From contig NZ_JALJWV010000001.1 in the NCBI RefSeq assembly GCF_024169655.1, positions 5,128,001 through 5,192,000 of the forward strand: DNA of 64,000 nt. Direction: 5' to 3'. This DNA is from Pseudomonas marginalis (GTDB lineage Bacteria; Pseudomonadota; Gammaproteobacteria; Pseudomonadales; Pseudomonadaceae). Numbering within the stretch: the first letter of the stretch is position 1; each line of letters begins with the position of its first letter. Shown piece by piece: positions 16,569 to 25,926 of this stretch. Made by a program: the position numbers and the translations under genes. Under the pieces are notes generated by a model. The model saw only the letters and a list, made by a program, of their open reading frames with translations, was not told where the DNA came from and ran no database searches.

Positions 16569-17765
16569 ATGCGCCTCAGCAGTGCGACGATTTACAACCA
16601 AAGCCTGAACTCGATGCTCGCCCAGGAAAGCGCCTACCAGGACTCCGCCCAGGAAGTGTCCAGCGGCACCCGGGTGGTCAACCCTTCGGATGATTCGCTG
16701 GCCGCCGCCCAGGCCGTCAACGTGCGCCAGGCCATCGCCGCGAATACGCAATATGCTGACTCGCGCAGCACCATCAGCACGTCCTTGTCCCAGGAAGAAA
16801 GCACCCTGGACAGCATCAACGATGCCATCACCAGCGCCAAGGCGCTGATCGTGCAAGCCAACAACGGCACCTTGAGCGACGCCGACCGCGAGTCCATCGC
16901 CACCTCGCTGCAAGGGGTGTACGACACCCTGGTGACACTGGCCAACGCCACGGACAGTAACGGTAACTATCTGTTTTCCGGTTATCAGAGCCAGAGCCCG
17001 GCGTTTGCCACCGATGCCAATGGCGATCTGGTGTACCAGGGCGACGACAACGCGATCAAACAACAGGTCAGCTCCACCCAGAGCATGGCCAGCGGCGATA
17101 CCGGGGCGACGATTTTCCTCTCGGTGAGCAGTTCGGCGGGGTTTATCGCCGAGGCCGGCGACAACAGCGGCAGCGTGACCTTCAGCGGCCCGACCATTAC
17201 CGATACCCAGGACGCCAATTACGGCACCGGCTTCAGCCTGACCTTCAGCACCGCCGCCGACGGCACCGCGCAATACAGCCTCGACGGCGCCACCCCGGTG
17301 GCGTACACCTCGGGCGATACACTGGAAGTCAACGGCCTTTCCCTGACCCTGAGCGGCGCCCCAGTGGACGGCGACTCGATTACCGTAAGCAAGGCCGCCG
17401 ACGCCGACCCGGACCTGTTCGCCAGCCTGAAAAACCTGATCTCGGTGCTGCAAACCCCGGTGGAAACCGACGCCGACCAGGCCAACCTGAACAACACCCT
17501 GTCCACCGCCAGCCGCCAACTGAGCAACGCCCAGGACAACGTGCTCACGGTGCAAACCTCCGTCGGCTCGCGGCTTAACCAGTTGGAGGTACTCGACACC
17601 ATCGGCGACGACCTGGCACTGAGCTACACCGAACGCCTGTCGGGGCTGGTGGATGCCGACTACACCGAATCGGTCACCGAGTACACCGCGTTGCAAGTGG
17701 CACTGCAGGCGGCGCAGCAGACCTTCGTCAGCCTGCAGAAGATGTCGCTGTTCGAATACATCTAA
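16569..17765 (+). CDS. flgL: hook-filament junction protein FlgL (HAP3)
   Basis: 398 residues. N-terminus MRLSSATIYNQSLNSMLAQE with VSSGTRVVNPSDDSLAAAQA, and C-terminal YTESVTEYTALQVALQAAQQ and SLQKMSLFEYI, diagnostic of FlgL. It is longer than the roughly 300-residue enteric FlgL because of a Thr/Ser/Gly-rich central domain (about residues 170-280). It is last gene of the flg operon; a REPIN starts 2 nt after its stop. Confidence 0.93.
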   Translation: MRLSSATIYNQSLNSMLAQESAYQDSAQEVSSGTRVVNPSDDSLAAAQAVNVRQAIAANTQYADSRSTISTSLSQEESTLDSINDAITSAKALIVQANNGTLSDADRESIATSLQGVYDTLVTLANATDSNGNYLFSGYQSQSPAFATDANGDLVYQGDDNAIKQQVSSTQSMASGDTGATIFLSVSSSAGFIAEAGDNSGSVTFSGPTITDTQDANYGTGFSLTFSTAADGTAQYSLDGATPVAYTSGDTLEVNGLSLTLSGAPVDGDSITVSKAADADPDLFASLKNLISVLQTPVETDADQANLNNTLSTASRQLSNAQDNVLTVQTSVGSRLNQLEVLDTIGDDLALSYTERLSGLVDADYTESVTEYTALQVALQAAQQTFVSLQKMSLFEYI

Positions 17766-17766
17766 A

Positions 17767-17859
17767 AATGTGGGAGGGGGCTTGCCCCCGATTGCGCTGG
17801 ATCATATGCCAGATGCATTGGCTGAAACACCGCCATCGGGGGCAAGCCCTCTCCCACAC
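17767..17859. repeat. REPIN (paired inverted REP elements) between flgL and fliR
   Basis: Two inverted copies of the P. fluorescens REP core (GGGAGGGGGCTTGCCCCC and its complement with one base changed) flank about 45 nt. It fills the space between two convergent operons, flgB-L and fliF-R, and could form a large hairpin that limits read-through from both sides. No transposase is nearby. Confidence 0.85.
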
Positions 17860-17878
17860 TTGGACCGTGGCACATGAG

Positions 17879-18667
17879 TCAAGCAAGGGTCATGTTGTCG
17901 ACCAGGTATTGCATGAAGTGCAGGGTATTGGTGAGCAGGCTGGCCAGAAACGGTCCCAGGTCGCCCATCACCACCATCAGCAGGATCAGGCCCACGGATA
18001 AGGTCAGCGGGAAGCCCACCGAAAATACCGTCAACTGCGGCGACACTCGGTTGAGAATGCCCATGGCCAGGTTGATGATCAGCAGCGTGGCAACCATGGG
18101 CAAGGCCAGCAACAGCCCCGTGAGGAAGATTGTGCTGCCGTAGCGGGCGATCAGGTTCCAGGCGTTGGGGTCAAAGCGCAGGTGCCCGATGGGCAGCGTC
18201 TTGAACGTGGTCGCCAGCAGCTCAAGCACCATGAGGTGGCCATCCAGCGCGAGGAACATCAGGATCGTGATCATCCCCAGGTAGCGCGACAGCACCAGGC
18301 TGTTGGTGCTGGTGTCGGCGGAAAAGAACGTGGCAAACGCCAGCCCCATCTGCATACCGCAGATATCGCCGGTCATCTCCACCACCGCCAGCGTCACGCG
18401 CATCACCATGCCCAGCGACATGCCGATCAACACCTGCTCCACCGTCACCCCCAGCCCGGCCCAGGAGAACAGGGCTACGTCCGGCAGCGCCGGCAAATTG
18501 GGCGCCAGCAAGAAAGCCAGCAGCATCGCCAGGCCGACCTTCACTTGGCTCGACACATTTTTGTGGCCCAGGATCGGGTCGCTCATCAGGTATGCCAACA
18601 CGCGGCAGAATGGCCAGAAAAAGCTGGTGAGCCACAGTTGCAGTTGCGCCGAACTGACCTCGATCAA
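17879..18667 (-). CDS. fliR: flagellar export gate protein FliR
   Basis: 262 residues, with about six membrane helices. It has RVLAYLMSDPILGHKNVSSQ near the N-terminus, GMSLGMVMRVTLAVVEMTGD and FATFFSADTSTNS, typical FliR features. FliR forms the core export gate with FliP and FliQ. It is the last gene of the fliF-to-fliR operon on this strand, 6 nt after fliQ. Confidence 0.94.
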   Translation of the reverse strand: MIEVSSAQLQLWLTSFFWPFCRVLAYLMSDPILGHKNVSSQVKVGLAMLLAFLLAPNLPALPDVALFSWAGLGVTVEQVLIGMSLGMVMRVTLAVVEMTGDICGMQMGLAFATFFSADTSTNSLVLSRYLGMITILMFLALDGHLMVLELLATTFKTLPIGHLRFDPNAWNLIARYGSTIFLTGLLLALPMVATLLIINLAMGILNRVSPQLTVFSVGFPLTLSVGLILLMVVMGDLGPFLASLLTNTLHFMQYLVDNMTLA

Positions 18668-18673
18668 GGCGCG

Positions 18674-18943
18674 TCAGCCAATCAGCGTGGGCAAACTGGT
18701 GAACAGCGTCCGGGTGTAGTCCACCAGCATTTCCATGATCAAGGGCCCGGCGATCACCAGCACCACGCACACGCCGATGATCTTGGGGATAAACGAAAGG
18801 GTCGATTCGTTGATCTGCGTGGCCGCCTGGAACAGGCTCACCAGCAAACCGACAAACAGCGTCACGAACAACACGGGCGCGGCCACGATCATGCTCATGC
18901 GCATGCCTTTGTAAGCCAGGTCCATGACCATTTCCGGCGTCAT
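18674..18943 (-). CDS. fliQ: flagellar export gate protein FliQ
   Basis: 89 residues, two membrane helices: VAAPVLFVTLFVGLLVSLFQ followed by AATQINESTLSFIPKIIGV, the family signature. It sits between fliP and fliR as is usual. Confidence 0.95.
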   Translation of the reverse strand: MTPEMVMDLAYKGMRMSMIVAAPVLFVTLFVGLLVSLFQAATQINESTLSFIPKIIGVCVVLVIAGPLIMEMLVDYTRTLFTSLPTLIG

Positions 18944-18957
18944 CGTCTACGTCCTCA

Positions 18958-19650
18958 TCAGGTATAAAAACTCTGCGCCAGGGAACCGAGCAGCAACTGC
19001 CAGCCGTCCACCAACACAAACAGCATCAGCTTGAACGGCAGCGAGATGGTGGACGGCGGCACCATCATCATGCCCAGCGCCATCAGCACGCTCGCCACCA
19101 CCAGGTCGATAATCAGGAACGGGATAAAAATGGTGAAACCGGCCTGGAACGCGGTCTTCAATTCGCTGGTGACAAACGCCGGCAGCAACACGCGCATGGG
19201 TACATCCTCCGGCCCTTGCAGGTCGTCGATGCGCGCCAACCGCGCGAATAACGCAAGGTCGCCCTGGCGGGTCTGGGCCAGCATGAAGGTGCGAAACGGC
19301 TGGCTGCCCTTGTCGAGAAATTGCTCCACCGTGATCTCGTCCCGGGAGAACGGCTGCCAGGCGGTTTCGTAGGCCTGGTCGAGGGTTGGCGACATGACGA
19401 AAAACGTCAGAAACAGCGCCAGCCCCAGCAGCACCTGATTCGGCGGCGCCGAGGTGGTGCCGATGGCCGTGCGCAGCAGGCCGAGCACAATGATGATCCG
19501 GGTGAACCCGGTCATCATCAGCAACACCGCTGGCAGGAACGCCATGGCACTGAGCAGCAGCAGGGTTTGTAGGCTCAGCGACCATTGCTGGCCGCCGGCC
19601 TGGCCGGTGAAGGCGCTGAGGCCTTGCATCGCCGGTTCCAGGCCATTCAT
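18958..19650 (-). CDS. fliP: flagellar export gate protein FliP
   Basis: 230 residues. It shows MMTGFTRIIIVLGLLRTAIG, PPNQVLLGLALFLTFFVMSP, AFVTSELKTAFQAGFTIFIP and MALGMMMVPPSTISLPFKLM, all strong FliP signatures. The N-terminal segment before the first helix is short and shows no clear signal peptide. The ATG overlaps the fliO stop by 4 nt. Confidence 0.96.
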   Translation of the reverse strand: MNGLEPAMQGLSAFTGQAGGQQWSLSLQTLLLLSAMAFLPAVLLMMTGFTRIIIVLGLLRTAIGTTSAPPNQVLLGLALFLTFFVMSPTLDQAYETAWQPFSRDEITVEQFLDKGSQPFRTFMLAQTRQGDLALFARLARIDDLQGPEDVPMRVLLPAFVTSELKTAFQAGFTIFIPFLIIDLVVASVLMALGMMMVPPSTISLPFKLMLFVLVDGWQLLLGSLAQSFYT

Positions 19651-20051
19651 GAGCTGCGTCCCTTGCGCAGGTTGTGCTTCAGGGCATGCGCCAGGCGTTC
19701 GGAAAAGCTGTCGCCCGGTTCGACCACCGCCGGCTCAGGCTCGGCTGCCGGCGCGTCCATTTGCGCCAGGGCGGTGACTTGCTGGGCAGTCACCCCCAGC
19801 ACCAGCCATTGGCCGCGCACCTCCACAATCACCACCTTTTCACGCTGGCCCAGGCCGGTGCTGCTGACCACCCGCAGCATCTTTCCCGGCGCCAGCGGCC
19901 GCGACCCCATGCGCCGCGCGAGCCAGCCGCACACCAGCACACAGGCGAGCACCACCACCAACGCCAGGCCGGTCTTGCCCAGCAATGCCAGGTTCATCAC
20001 GTTGTCCGAAGGCACGCCAAGCGGCGCCGGTGTTGCGCTGACCAGGCTCAT
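19647..20051 (-). CDS. fliO: flagellar export accessory membrane protein FliO
   Basis: 134 residues with one membrane helix (TGLALVVVLACVLVCGWLAR) and a cytoplasmic domain containing VVSSTGLGQREKVVIVEVRG and LVLGVT, the typical FliO pattern. It helps FliP assemble. It overlaps both fliN and fliP by 4 nt, so translation is probably coupled. Confidence 0.9.
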   Translation of the reverse strand: MSLVSATPAPLGVPSDNVMNLALLGKTGLALVVVLACVLVCGWLARRMGSRPLAPGKMLRVVSSTGLGQREKVVIVEVRGQWLVLGVTAQQVTALAQMDAPAAEPEPAVVEPGDSFSERLAHALKHNLRKGRSS

Positions 20052-20518
20052 CGGTTGAGCTTTTGTACGCGTTCGGACGGGGTGATGATTTCCGTGATCC
20101 GAATGCCGTATTTGTCATCCACCACCACCACTTCGCCCTGGGCGATCAGGTAGCTGTTGATCAGGATGTCCATCGGCTCACCCGCCAGGCCGTCCAAGGC
20201 CAACACCGAGCCTTGGGCCAGTTCCAGCAATTGCTTGATGGTGATCCGGGTGCGCCCCAGTTCCACACTCAGCTTGACCGGAATATCCATGATCATTTCC
20301 AGCTCACGCGCACCCGCCGCGGGTGTTGGCGCAGGCAACGGCTTGAACAGGCTCGAACCTACGCTTGGCGCCGGTCCGGCAACCGCCGCATCGACTTGCT
20401 CCTGTTCGGCCAAGGCGGCCGCCCACGGGTCGTCGTCAGCGGCTTCGGCGGCCTGTTCGGCGAGGGCGTCGGCCCATTCATCGGGCTCTTGGGGCTCGAC
20501 GGTGTTTGAATCAGTCAT
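20048..20518 (-). CDS. fliN: flagellar motor switch protein FliN
   Basis: 156 residues. An acidic Ala-rich N-terminal extension of about 75 residues precedes the SpoA domain: DIPVKLSVELGRTRITIKQL, then LAQGSVLALDGLAGEPMDIL and VVDDKYGIRITEII. FliN forms the bottom of the C-ring. It overlaps fliM by 8 nt. Confidence 0.95.
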   Translation of the reverse strand: MTDSNTVEPQEPDEWADALAEQAAEAADDDPWAAALAEQEQVDAAVAGPAPSVGSSLFKPLPAPTPAAGARELEMIMDIPVKLSVELGRTRITIKQLLELAQGSVLALDGLAGEPMDILINSYLIAQGEVVVVDDKYGIRITEIITPSERVQKLNR

Positions 20519-21566
20519 GATCGGATTCCTTGGCAGTGGACACGTGGCCCTTCACGAATCGGCTGGTAGAAGAAGAGGAAAGGCTCAGAGAGTGATCGAC
20601 CAGGTCCTTCACAAGTAACGCGCGCACGCCGTTCTGGCTGCCGTATTCGCACGTCATGACCGGCACGCCATCGACCCGCGCACTGATGATCTCGGGCAGC
20701 TCGATAGGCAGCACATCGCCGACCTTGAGCGCCATGACCTGTCCCATCCGCGCATCCAGTTCGACAAAGTCGGCGATCAGCTCAATCTCGGAATGGGTGA
20801 TCTCACCGGCCATGCGCTTGTTCCAGTGGCGCTCTTCCTCGGGATTGGTATCCGTCAGCGGGCCGTTGAGCAGTTGGCGCATCGGCTCGATCATCAGGTA
20901 CGGGATCACGATGTTGAAATCGCTGGACAGGTTGCCGACCTCCAGGTGGAAGGTGGCATTCACCACGATTTCATTCGGTGAACTGGTGATGTTGGCAAAC
21001 TTGGCCTGCATCTCGGAACGCAGGTATTCGATTTCCAGCGGGTAGACCGACTTCCAGGCGTCCTTGTAGGCGTCCACCGACAAGCCCAGCAAACGCCGGA
21101 TGATGCGCTGCTCGGTGTGGGTGAACTCACGGCCTTCGGACTTGGTCACGAAACGCCCGTCGCCGCCAAACAGGTTGTCCACCACCATAAACACCACGCT
21201 GGGCGGGAACACCACCAGGGCGGTGCCGCGTAGCGGTTTCATGGCCAACAGGTTGATGTTGGTGGGCATCGGCATGTGCATCGAGAATTCGCTGTAGCTC
21301 TGGTAGCGCACGCTTTTGACGGTGATATCGATGCTGCGCCGGATCAGGTTGAACAGGCTCATGCGAAAGTAACGGGCGAAGCGTTCGTTGATGATGTCCA
21401 GGGCGTGCAAACGCTCATGGATCACCCGGTGCTGGGTCGCCGGGTCATAAGGGCGCACCCGCGCGGCGTCCAGGGTGTCGGCGTCATCCGCTGGAGCGTC
21501 GCCGTCGTCGCCTCCGCGCAGCAACATGTCGATCTCGTCCTGGGAGAGCAAATCGTCAATGGCCAT
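20511..21566 (-). CDS. fliM: flagellar motor switch protein FliM
   Basis: 351 residues. The N-terminal LLSQDEIDMLLRGG is the CheY-P-binding peptide, so this motor should respond to a CheY although no che genes lie in the window. The middle domain has RFARYFRMSLFNLIRRSIDI, and the C-terminal SpoA domain contains LKVGDVLPIELPEII. It begins 2 nt after fliL. Confidence 0.96.
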   Translation of the reverse strand: MAIDDLLSQDEIDMLLRGGDDGDAPADDADTLDAARVRPYDPATQHRVIHERLHALDIINERFARYFRMSLFNLIRRSIDITVKSVRYQSYSEFSMHMPMPTNINLLAMKPLRGTALVVFPPSVVFMVVDNLFGGDGRFVTKSEGREFTHTEQRIIRRLLGLSVDAYKDAWKSVYPLEIEYLRSEMQAKFANITSSPNEIVVNATFHLEVGNLSSDFNIVIPYLMIEPMRQLLNGPLTDTNPEEERHWNKRMAGEITHSEIELIADFVELDARMGQVMALKVGDVLPIELPEIISARVDGVPVMTCEYGSQNGVRALLVKDLVDHSLSLSSSSTSRFVKGHVSTAKESDHD

Positions 21567-21568
21567 GG

Positions 21569-22039
21569 TTATTGCACGATAAAGTCGGTGTACAGCACCC
21601 GCAGCACCGCCGGCGCGGGTTGCTGCGGCGCCAGCGGCTGCTTGAGGGTTTCCAGGACCTTGTCGGCGAGTGCTGCCTTACCCTGGGGGGTGATCACCAG
21701 CGTGCTGTTCTGCCCGCTCAACAGGGTCAACAACTGGCTGCGTACTTGCGGCATGTATTGCTGCAGCAGCGCCTGGCTCGCGTCATCCGCCACTTCCAGG
21801 GCAAAGCCTACATACAGCAGGCTTTGCTCATCACGTTCATTCACCAGGTTGACCGTCATTGGTGCGATGGTGACCAACCGTGGCGCCTGGGGGAGTTGCG
21901 GAGCGGGCTCGACCTTCGCCGTCTCACCGGCCGCAGCCTGTTGGCTGAGGTAGAAGTAGGTGCCACCGGAACTGGCTGCAACGACGACCAGCGCCAGCAG
22001 CAGAATCAAGAGCCAGGGGGTTTTGCGGGTGGTGGTCAT
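21569..22039 (-). CDS. fliL: flagellar basal body-associated protein FliL
   Basis: 156 residues, one N-terminal membrane helix (LLILLLALVVVAASSGGTYF) and a periplasmic domain ending in VLRVLYTDFIVQ, the FliL signature. FliL rings surround stator units. It is first of a tight fliL-M-N-O-P-Q-R block; a 123-nt gap separates it from fliK, where an additional promoter is possible but none is recognised. Confidence 0.92.
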   Translation of the reverse strand: MTTTRKTPWLLILLLALVVVAASSGGTYFYLSQQAAAGETAKVEPAPQLPQAPRLVTIAPMTVNLVNERDEQSLLYVGFALEVADDASQALLQQYMPQVRSQLLTLLSGQNSTLVITPQGKAALADKVLETLKQPLAPQQPAPAVLRVLYTDFIVQ

Positions 22040-22162
22040 TGGCTGGAACCATGGGATGAAAGAAAACGGTTAGGCAGGGCTCAAGTATGACCATCGCCCT
22101 GCTCCGCCCATGGCGCGATAAGACCAGGGTAACGGCGGTATCTCGCTGTTTTGATTTGGGAA

Positions 22163-23380
22163 TCAGACGTACAAGTCCACACCCGAACTGCGCAGCAGCA
22201 CCTGCTGGACGTGCGCCGGGAGCGCCTCGTCGCGGCTGACTGCTGCGCTGGACGGCTGGGCCTGCGGATCACGCGGTGTCTGGCCACCCGCAGCCTGGCG
22301 TGAAGACTGGTCGCTGACCGAGGCCTGCCCCAACGCGATGCCTTGGGTGGCCAGCGCCTCGCGCAACTGCGGCAATGCCTGTTCCACCGCCGCCCGCACC
22401 GAGGCATGGGCGGCCTGGAACTGCGCCTGGGTGGTGCCGTCATTCAGGTTGAGGCTGATGGACAACGGGCCGAGCTCGGCCGGGTGCAGGCGCAGGTCCA
22501 CCTGCTGCTCGCCACGCGTAACCATGTCGACCATTTGCTGGCCCAGGTCAGTCTGCCAATCGGCGCTGCCGATGGCGGCCGTGAGCACCAGGCCGTTGCT
22601 CGCAACCGTGTCAGTAACGGCCAGGTTCGCCGGGTTGAAGGATGCCGCTGAAAGGCTGAAGACACTTTGCGGGTCGGGCTGGCTGTCCGGCTGGCTGTCG
22701 TGGGTTTGTGCGCGCACGCTGGGCACGCTGTCGGCGACGGTAGCGACCAGGCTCGGCATCGCGCCCGGTAGGTCGATCGGTTCTGCGCTGTCCGGTTCTT
22801 CATCCGCCGCAGGCAGGCTGGCCGCCTGGGTCGGGGCGCGACTGTCGATCACGGGGGCGGACTCGGCTGGCGCAGCACTGACCGCCACCGGCAGCGGCAC
22901 GCTCACAGGAAGCTGTGGTGCAACGATCATCGCGGCGGTATCCAACTGGCCGGCGCTTTCGATCAGGGCCATGCGCTGGCGAATGTCGTCCAGAGTGCTG
23001 TCGCCCTTGGCTGTCGGCTCAGGTTCTTCAGCCGCCGTCACGGGGTCATCGGGCAGGACATTCAGCACATCGTCCACCCCCCCTGGAGTCTCTGGCTCAG
23101 CCACCGGCAGCGGTTGTACAGCCACCGGTGTGGGCAGTGCGGTCGGGGCCGGCTCTGGCGTGACCGGGGCGGTGTCCACGGCCGCCACTGCCGGTGCAGG
23201 TGCAGGTGCAGGTGCAGGTGCCGGTTCCGGCTGAACCACCGGCAGTGGGTCAGCCACTGGCGCACTGACCTGGCTTAATACCGCGGCAAACGACTCACTC
23301 GGCGCAACCGTCGCTTCAGCGGGAGTACTGGCCGGCGTAGGCACTGCGGTCGAGGGTGCTAACGACGCGAGAATGTCCAT
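22163..23380 (-). CDS. fliK: flagellar hook-length control protein FliK
   Basis: 405 residues. The N-terminal two thirds are low-complexity, rich in Pro, Ala, Val and Glu, which acts as the length-measuring part. The conserved C-terminal domain is VDLRLHPAELGPLSISLNLN then AHASVRAAVEQALPQLREAL. FliK measures the hook and switches export specificity through FlhB. A hexanucleotide repeat at 23193-23221 encodes a Pro-Ala run. Confidence 0.9.
   Translation of the reverse strand: MDILASLAPSTAVPTPASTPAEATVAPSESFAAVLSQVSAPVADPLPVVQPEPAPAPAPAPAPAVAAVDTAPVTPEPAPTALPTPVAVQPLPVAEPETPGGVDDVLNVLPDDPVTAAEEPEPTAKGDSTLDDIRQRMALIESAGQLDTAAMIVAPQLPVSVPLPVAVSAAPAESAPVIDSRAPTQAASLPAADEEPDSAEPIDLPGAMPSLVATVADSVPSVRAQTHDSQPDSQPDPQSVFSLSAASFNPANLAVTDTVASNGLVLTAAIGSADWQTDLGQQMVDMVTRGEQQVDLRLHPAELGPLSISLNLNDGTTQAQFQAAHASVRAAVEQALPQLREALATQGIALGQASVSDQSSRQAAGGQTPRDPQAQPSSAAVSRDEALPAHVQQVLLRSSGVDLYV
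23193..23221. repeat. hexanucleotide tandem repeat inside fliK
   Basis: About 4-5 perfect copies of GGTGCA (plus strand) encode alternating Pro-Ala in the FliK ruler region. The 6-nt unit keeps the frame, so copy changes would alter ruler length by two residues. Confidence 0.8.
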
Positions 23381-23388
23381 GGTGTCCC

Positions 23389-23859
23389 TTAGAGGCTGCT
23401 GTCGATGGAAGTTGGAAACGCTGCCGCCCGGCGCCGCAATTGGCTGGCCAATTCGTCCGCCTGACGCTGCTCGACACGCCCCGCGCGCACTTGCGCCTGC
23501 TGGGCGCGCCGGCTCAACAGCGCTTCAATCGCATTGACCCTGCGCCACTGCGCCATCCAGGTGATCTGGTGGTGCGCCACCTGTTTGCGGTGGCGCTCCA
23601 GGCTTTTTTGCGCACGCTCCATGGCCTCTTCCAGCGACTGCAAAAAGCCCCGGTAGTTGGTCAGCGCCGAGGGGCTCATACCGTCTTTGGCCAGTTCCAG
23701 TTGCAGGTTCTGGCGGTACTCCTGTTGGTACTGGTCCAGGGCGCGCAACTGGTTGATCACCAGTTGCTCGGCAGCACGGCTTTGCGCCAGCGCGCGAGCC
23801 GCGACGTCGCGGGCCTTGGCGGTCAGTTCGATCAGCAGGTGCAGCGATTGGTCGGCCAT
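23389..23859 (-). CDS. fliJ: flagellar export protein FliJ
   Basis: 156 residues, almost wholly helical coiled coil, with the FliJ-type QLRALDQYQQEYRQNLQLEL and YRGFLQSLEEAMERAQKSLE. FliJ sits in the ATPase ring and links it to FlhA. The gene lies between fliI and fliK in the standard order. Confidence 0.9.
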   Translation of the reverse strand: MADQSLHLLIELTAKARDVAARALAQSRAAEQLVINQLRALDQYQQEYRQNLQLELAKDGMSPSALTNYRGFLQSLEEAMERAQKSLERHRKQVAHHQITWMAQWRRVNAIEALLSRRAQQAQVRAGRVEQRQADELASQLRRRAAAFPTSIDSSL

Positions 23860-23878
23860 CGATGATTACTCAAAAAGG

Positions 23879-25246
23879 TCAGTTGCCAGGGAACAACAGG
23901 TTGAGCCCGTGCAGGGTCTCGTCAACGCTGGCGCGGTCGTCAATGCGCTGCTGCAGAAACCGCTCGATATGCGGGTACAAACCCACCGCGCGGTCGAGTT
24001 GCACATCGTGGCCCTGGGTGTAAGCGCCCACGCTGATCAGGTCGCGATTGCGCTGGTAGCGCGACAGTGCCTGCTTGAGCTGATTCGCCTTGCGTTGCTG
24101 GGCGTCACTGGCGATGGCGGTCATCGCCCGGCTGATCGACGCTTCGATATCGATGGCTGGGTAGTGCCCGCTTTCGGCCAGGTGCCGGGACAGCACAATG
24201 TGCCCGTCCAGAATCGCCCGCGCCGAGTCGGCAATCGGGTCCTGCTGGTCGTCGCCTTCGCTGAGTACCGTGTAAAACGCGGTGATCGAGCCGCCACCGG
24301 GCGGCCCGTTGCCGGTGCGCTCCACCAGTTTGGGCAGCTTGGCGAACACCGACGGCGGGTAGCCTTTGGTGGCCGGCGGCTCGCCCACGGCCAGGGCGAT
24401 TTCGCGTTGGGCCATGGCGTAGCGGGTCAGCGAATCCATGATCAGCAGCACGTCTTTGCCCTGGTCGCGAAAGTCCTCGGCCACCCGCGTGGCGTACAAC
24501 GCGCCTTGCAGCCGTTGCAGCGGCGAGGTATCGGCCGGCGCGGCGACCACCACGGAGCGGCGCAGGCCGTCTTCGCCGAGGATGTTGTCGATGAAGTCCT
24601 GCACCTCGCGGCCCCGCTCGCCGATCAGCCCCACCACGATCACATCGGCCTGGGTGTAGCGAGCCATCATGCCCAGCAGTACCGACTTGCCCACGCCGGA
24701 ACCGGCAAACAGGCCCAGGCGCTGGCCACGCCCGACACACAACAAGGCATTGATGGCGCGGATGCCCACGTCGATCTGGCGGTCGATCGGCGCGCGCTTG
24801 AGCGGGTTGAGCGGCTGGGTATGCAGACTGGCGTGGTGGGCACCCAGCAGCGGGCCGCGACCGTCCAGGGGCTGGCCGCCGCTGTCCAGCACGCGGCCAA
24901 GCAGCGCCATGCCCAAGGGGAAGTTGCGATTACCCCCGGCGCCGGTCTGGCCGTCATCCGCGGCAAACACCCGCGCGCCCGGTTGCAGGCCGTGGATTTC
25001 CGCGAGGGGCATCAGGTACAACGTGTCCCCGGCAAAACCGACCACTTCGGCCTCGGCGTATACGCCCTCATGGGACGTCAGCTCGATACGGCAGGCGCCG
25101 CCCAGCGGCAGGCGCAGGCCCACCGCTTCCAGCACCATGCCGGTGGCACGGGTGATGCGCCCGCTGCGCAGGTACGGCGCGACCTGCAAGGGTTTGCCCT
25201 GCACCGTCGCCAGGACCTGGCTCCAGCGCGCGAGGTGTACGTTCAT
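23879..25246 (-). CDS. fliI: flagellum-specific export ATPase FliI
   Basis: 455 residues. Walker A is GLFAGSGVGKSVLLGMMARY (near residue 180). Walker B lies in DVLLIMDSLTRYAMAQREIA, followed by GEPPATKGYPPSVFAKLPKL, the FliI/F1-beta signature. It unfolds and delivers export substrates with FliH and FliJ. The start ATG overlaps the fliH stop by 4 nt. Confidence 0.97.
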   Translation of the reverse strand: MNVHLARWSQVLATVQGKPLQVAPYLRSGRITRATGMVLEAVGLRLPLGGACRIELTSHEGVYAEAEVVGFAGDTLYLMPLAEIHGLQPGARVFAADDGQTGAGGNRNFPLGMALLGRVLDSGGQPLDGRGPLLGAHHASLHTQPLNPLKRAPIDRQIDVGIRAINALLCVGRGQRLGLFAGSGVGKSVLLGMMARYTQADVIVVGLIGERGREVQDFIDNILGEDGLRRSVVVAAPADTSPLQRLQGALYATRVAEDFRDQGKDVLLIMDSLTRYAMAQREIALAVGEPPATKGYPPSVFAKLPKLVERTGNGPPGGGSITAFYTVLSEGDDQQDPIADSARAILDGHIVLSRHLAESGHYPAIDIEASISRAMTAIASDAQQRKANQLKQALSRYQRNRDLISVGAYTQGHDVQLDRAVGLYPHIERFLQQRIDDRASVDETLHGLNLLFPGN

Positions 25247-25926
25247 GGCTGTTCATCCAGGGTGCGCTCGACGCTACGATTGAGCAGGCCCAACCGCGAA
25301 GGCCGCGTGGCATCCAGCTCACCGCCGGCGCTGACCACACGGCAACCGCCGGGCAGCATCGAGGTGTCGGCGTGCAAGGCCCACCCCGCCACGTCGAGCT
25401 GTTCGCCGAGGCTGTCCTGGACGCGCTGCAGATCCTGCGGGTTGAGCCACAACTTGGGTTTGCCGGTGAGTTCCAGGTCACTGTCGAGCAGGCTTTTAAC
25501 CAACACCAGCACCTGCTCCGGTTGGGCTGCCAGCGCATCGCCGGCCAATTGGCGGGCGGCCTCCAGCGCAATGCGCACCAACTGGTGGGCAATGTGCGTA
25601 TCCATCGCCTTGAGCGCCTCGTCGAAGTGACGGCACAGCTCCAGCAGCGGTTGCAACGTCTGCTTCACCTGCTGTTGCAACTCCACGGCGGCGGCCTGGC
25701 GCCCTTCGCTCAAGCCCTGCGCATAGCCCTGCTCCAGGCCTTGGGCATGGCCGACCTGCTGGGCTTCGGCGAGGGTCTTTTCACGCAGCACCTGCATCTC
25801 CAGCTTGCGCTGGAAGGCTTGCTTGCGCACGCGCTCGCGGTGGCTGCTCTGCGGGTCATCGCCGGGCGAGGCAGGGCTGCCCAATGGGTCCATCTGCCAG
25901 GGCTGCCAATCAGACATAAGTGTCAT
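25243..25926 (-). CDS. fliH: flagellar export ATPase regulator FliH
   Basis: 227 residues. It has a charged N-terminus, then a helical stalk with GLEQGYAQGLSEGRQAAAVE (a G-x3-G repeat typical of FliH), and a C-terminal domain with HQLVRIALEAARQLAGDAL. It tethers FliI to the C-ring. It overlaps fliG by 17 nt. Confidence 0.92.
   Translation of the reverse strand: MTLMSDWQPWQMDPLGSPASPGDDPQSSHRERVRKQAFQRKLEMQVLREKTLAEAQQVGHAQGLEQGYAQGLSEGRQAAAVELQQQVKQTLQPLLELCRHFDEALKAMDTHIAHQLVRIALEAARQLAGDALAAQPEQVLVLVKSLLDSDLELTGKPKLWLNPQDLQRVQDSLGEQLDVAGWALHADTSMLPGGCRVVSAGGELDATRPSRLGLLNRSVERTLDEQP

Noticed and set aside
15939..17696. A 585-codon minus-strand ORF opposite flgK and flgL
   Set aside because: Antisense shadow of recognised genes.
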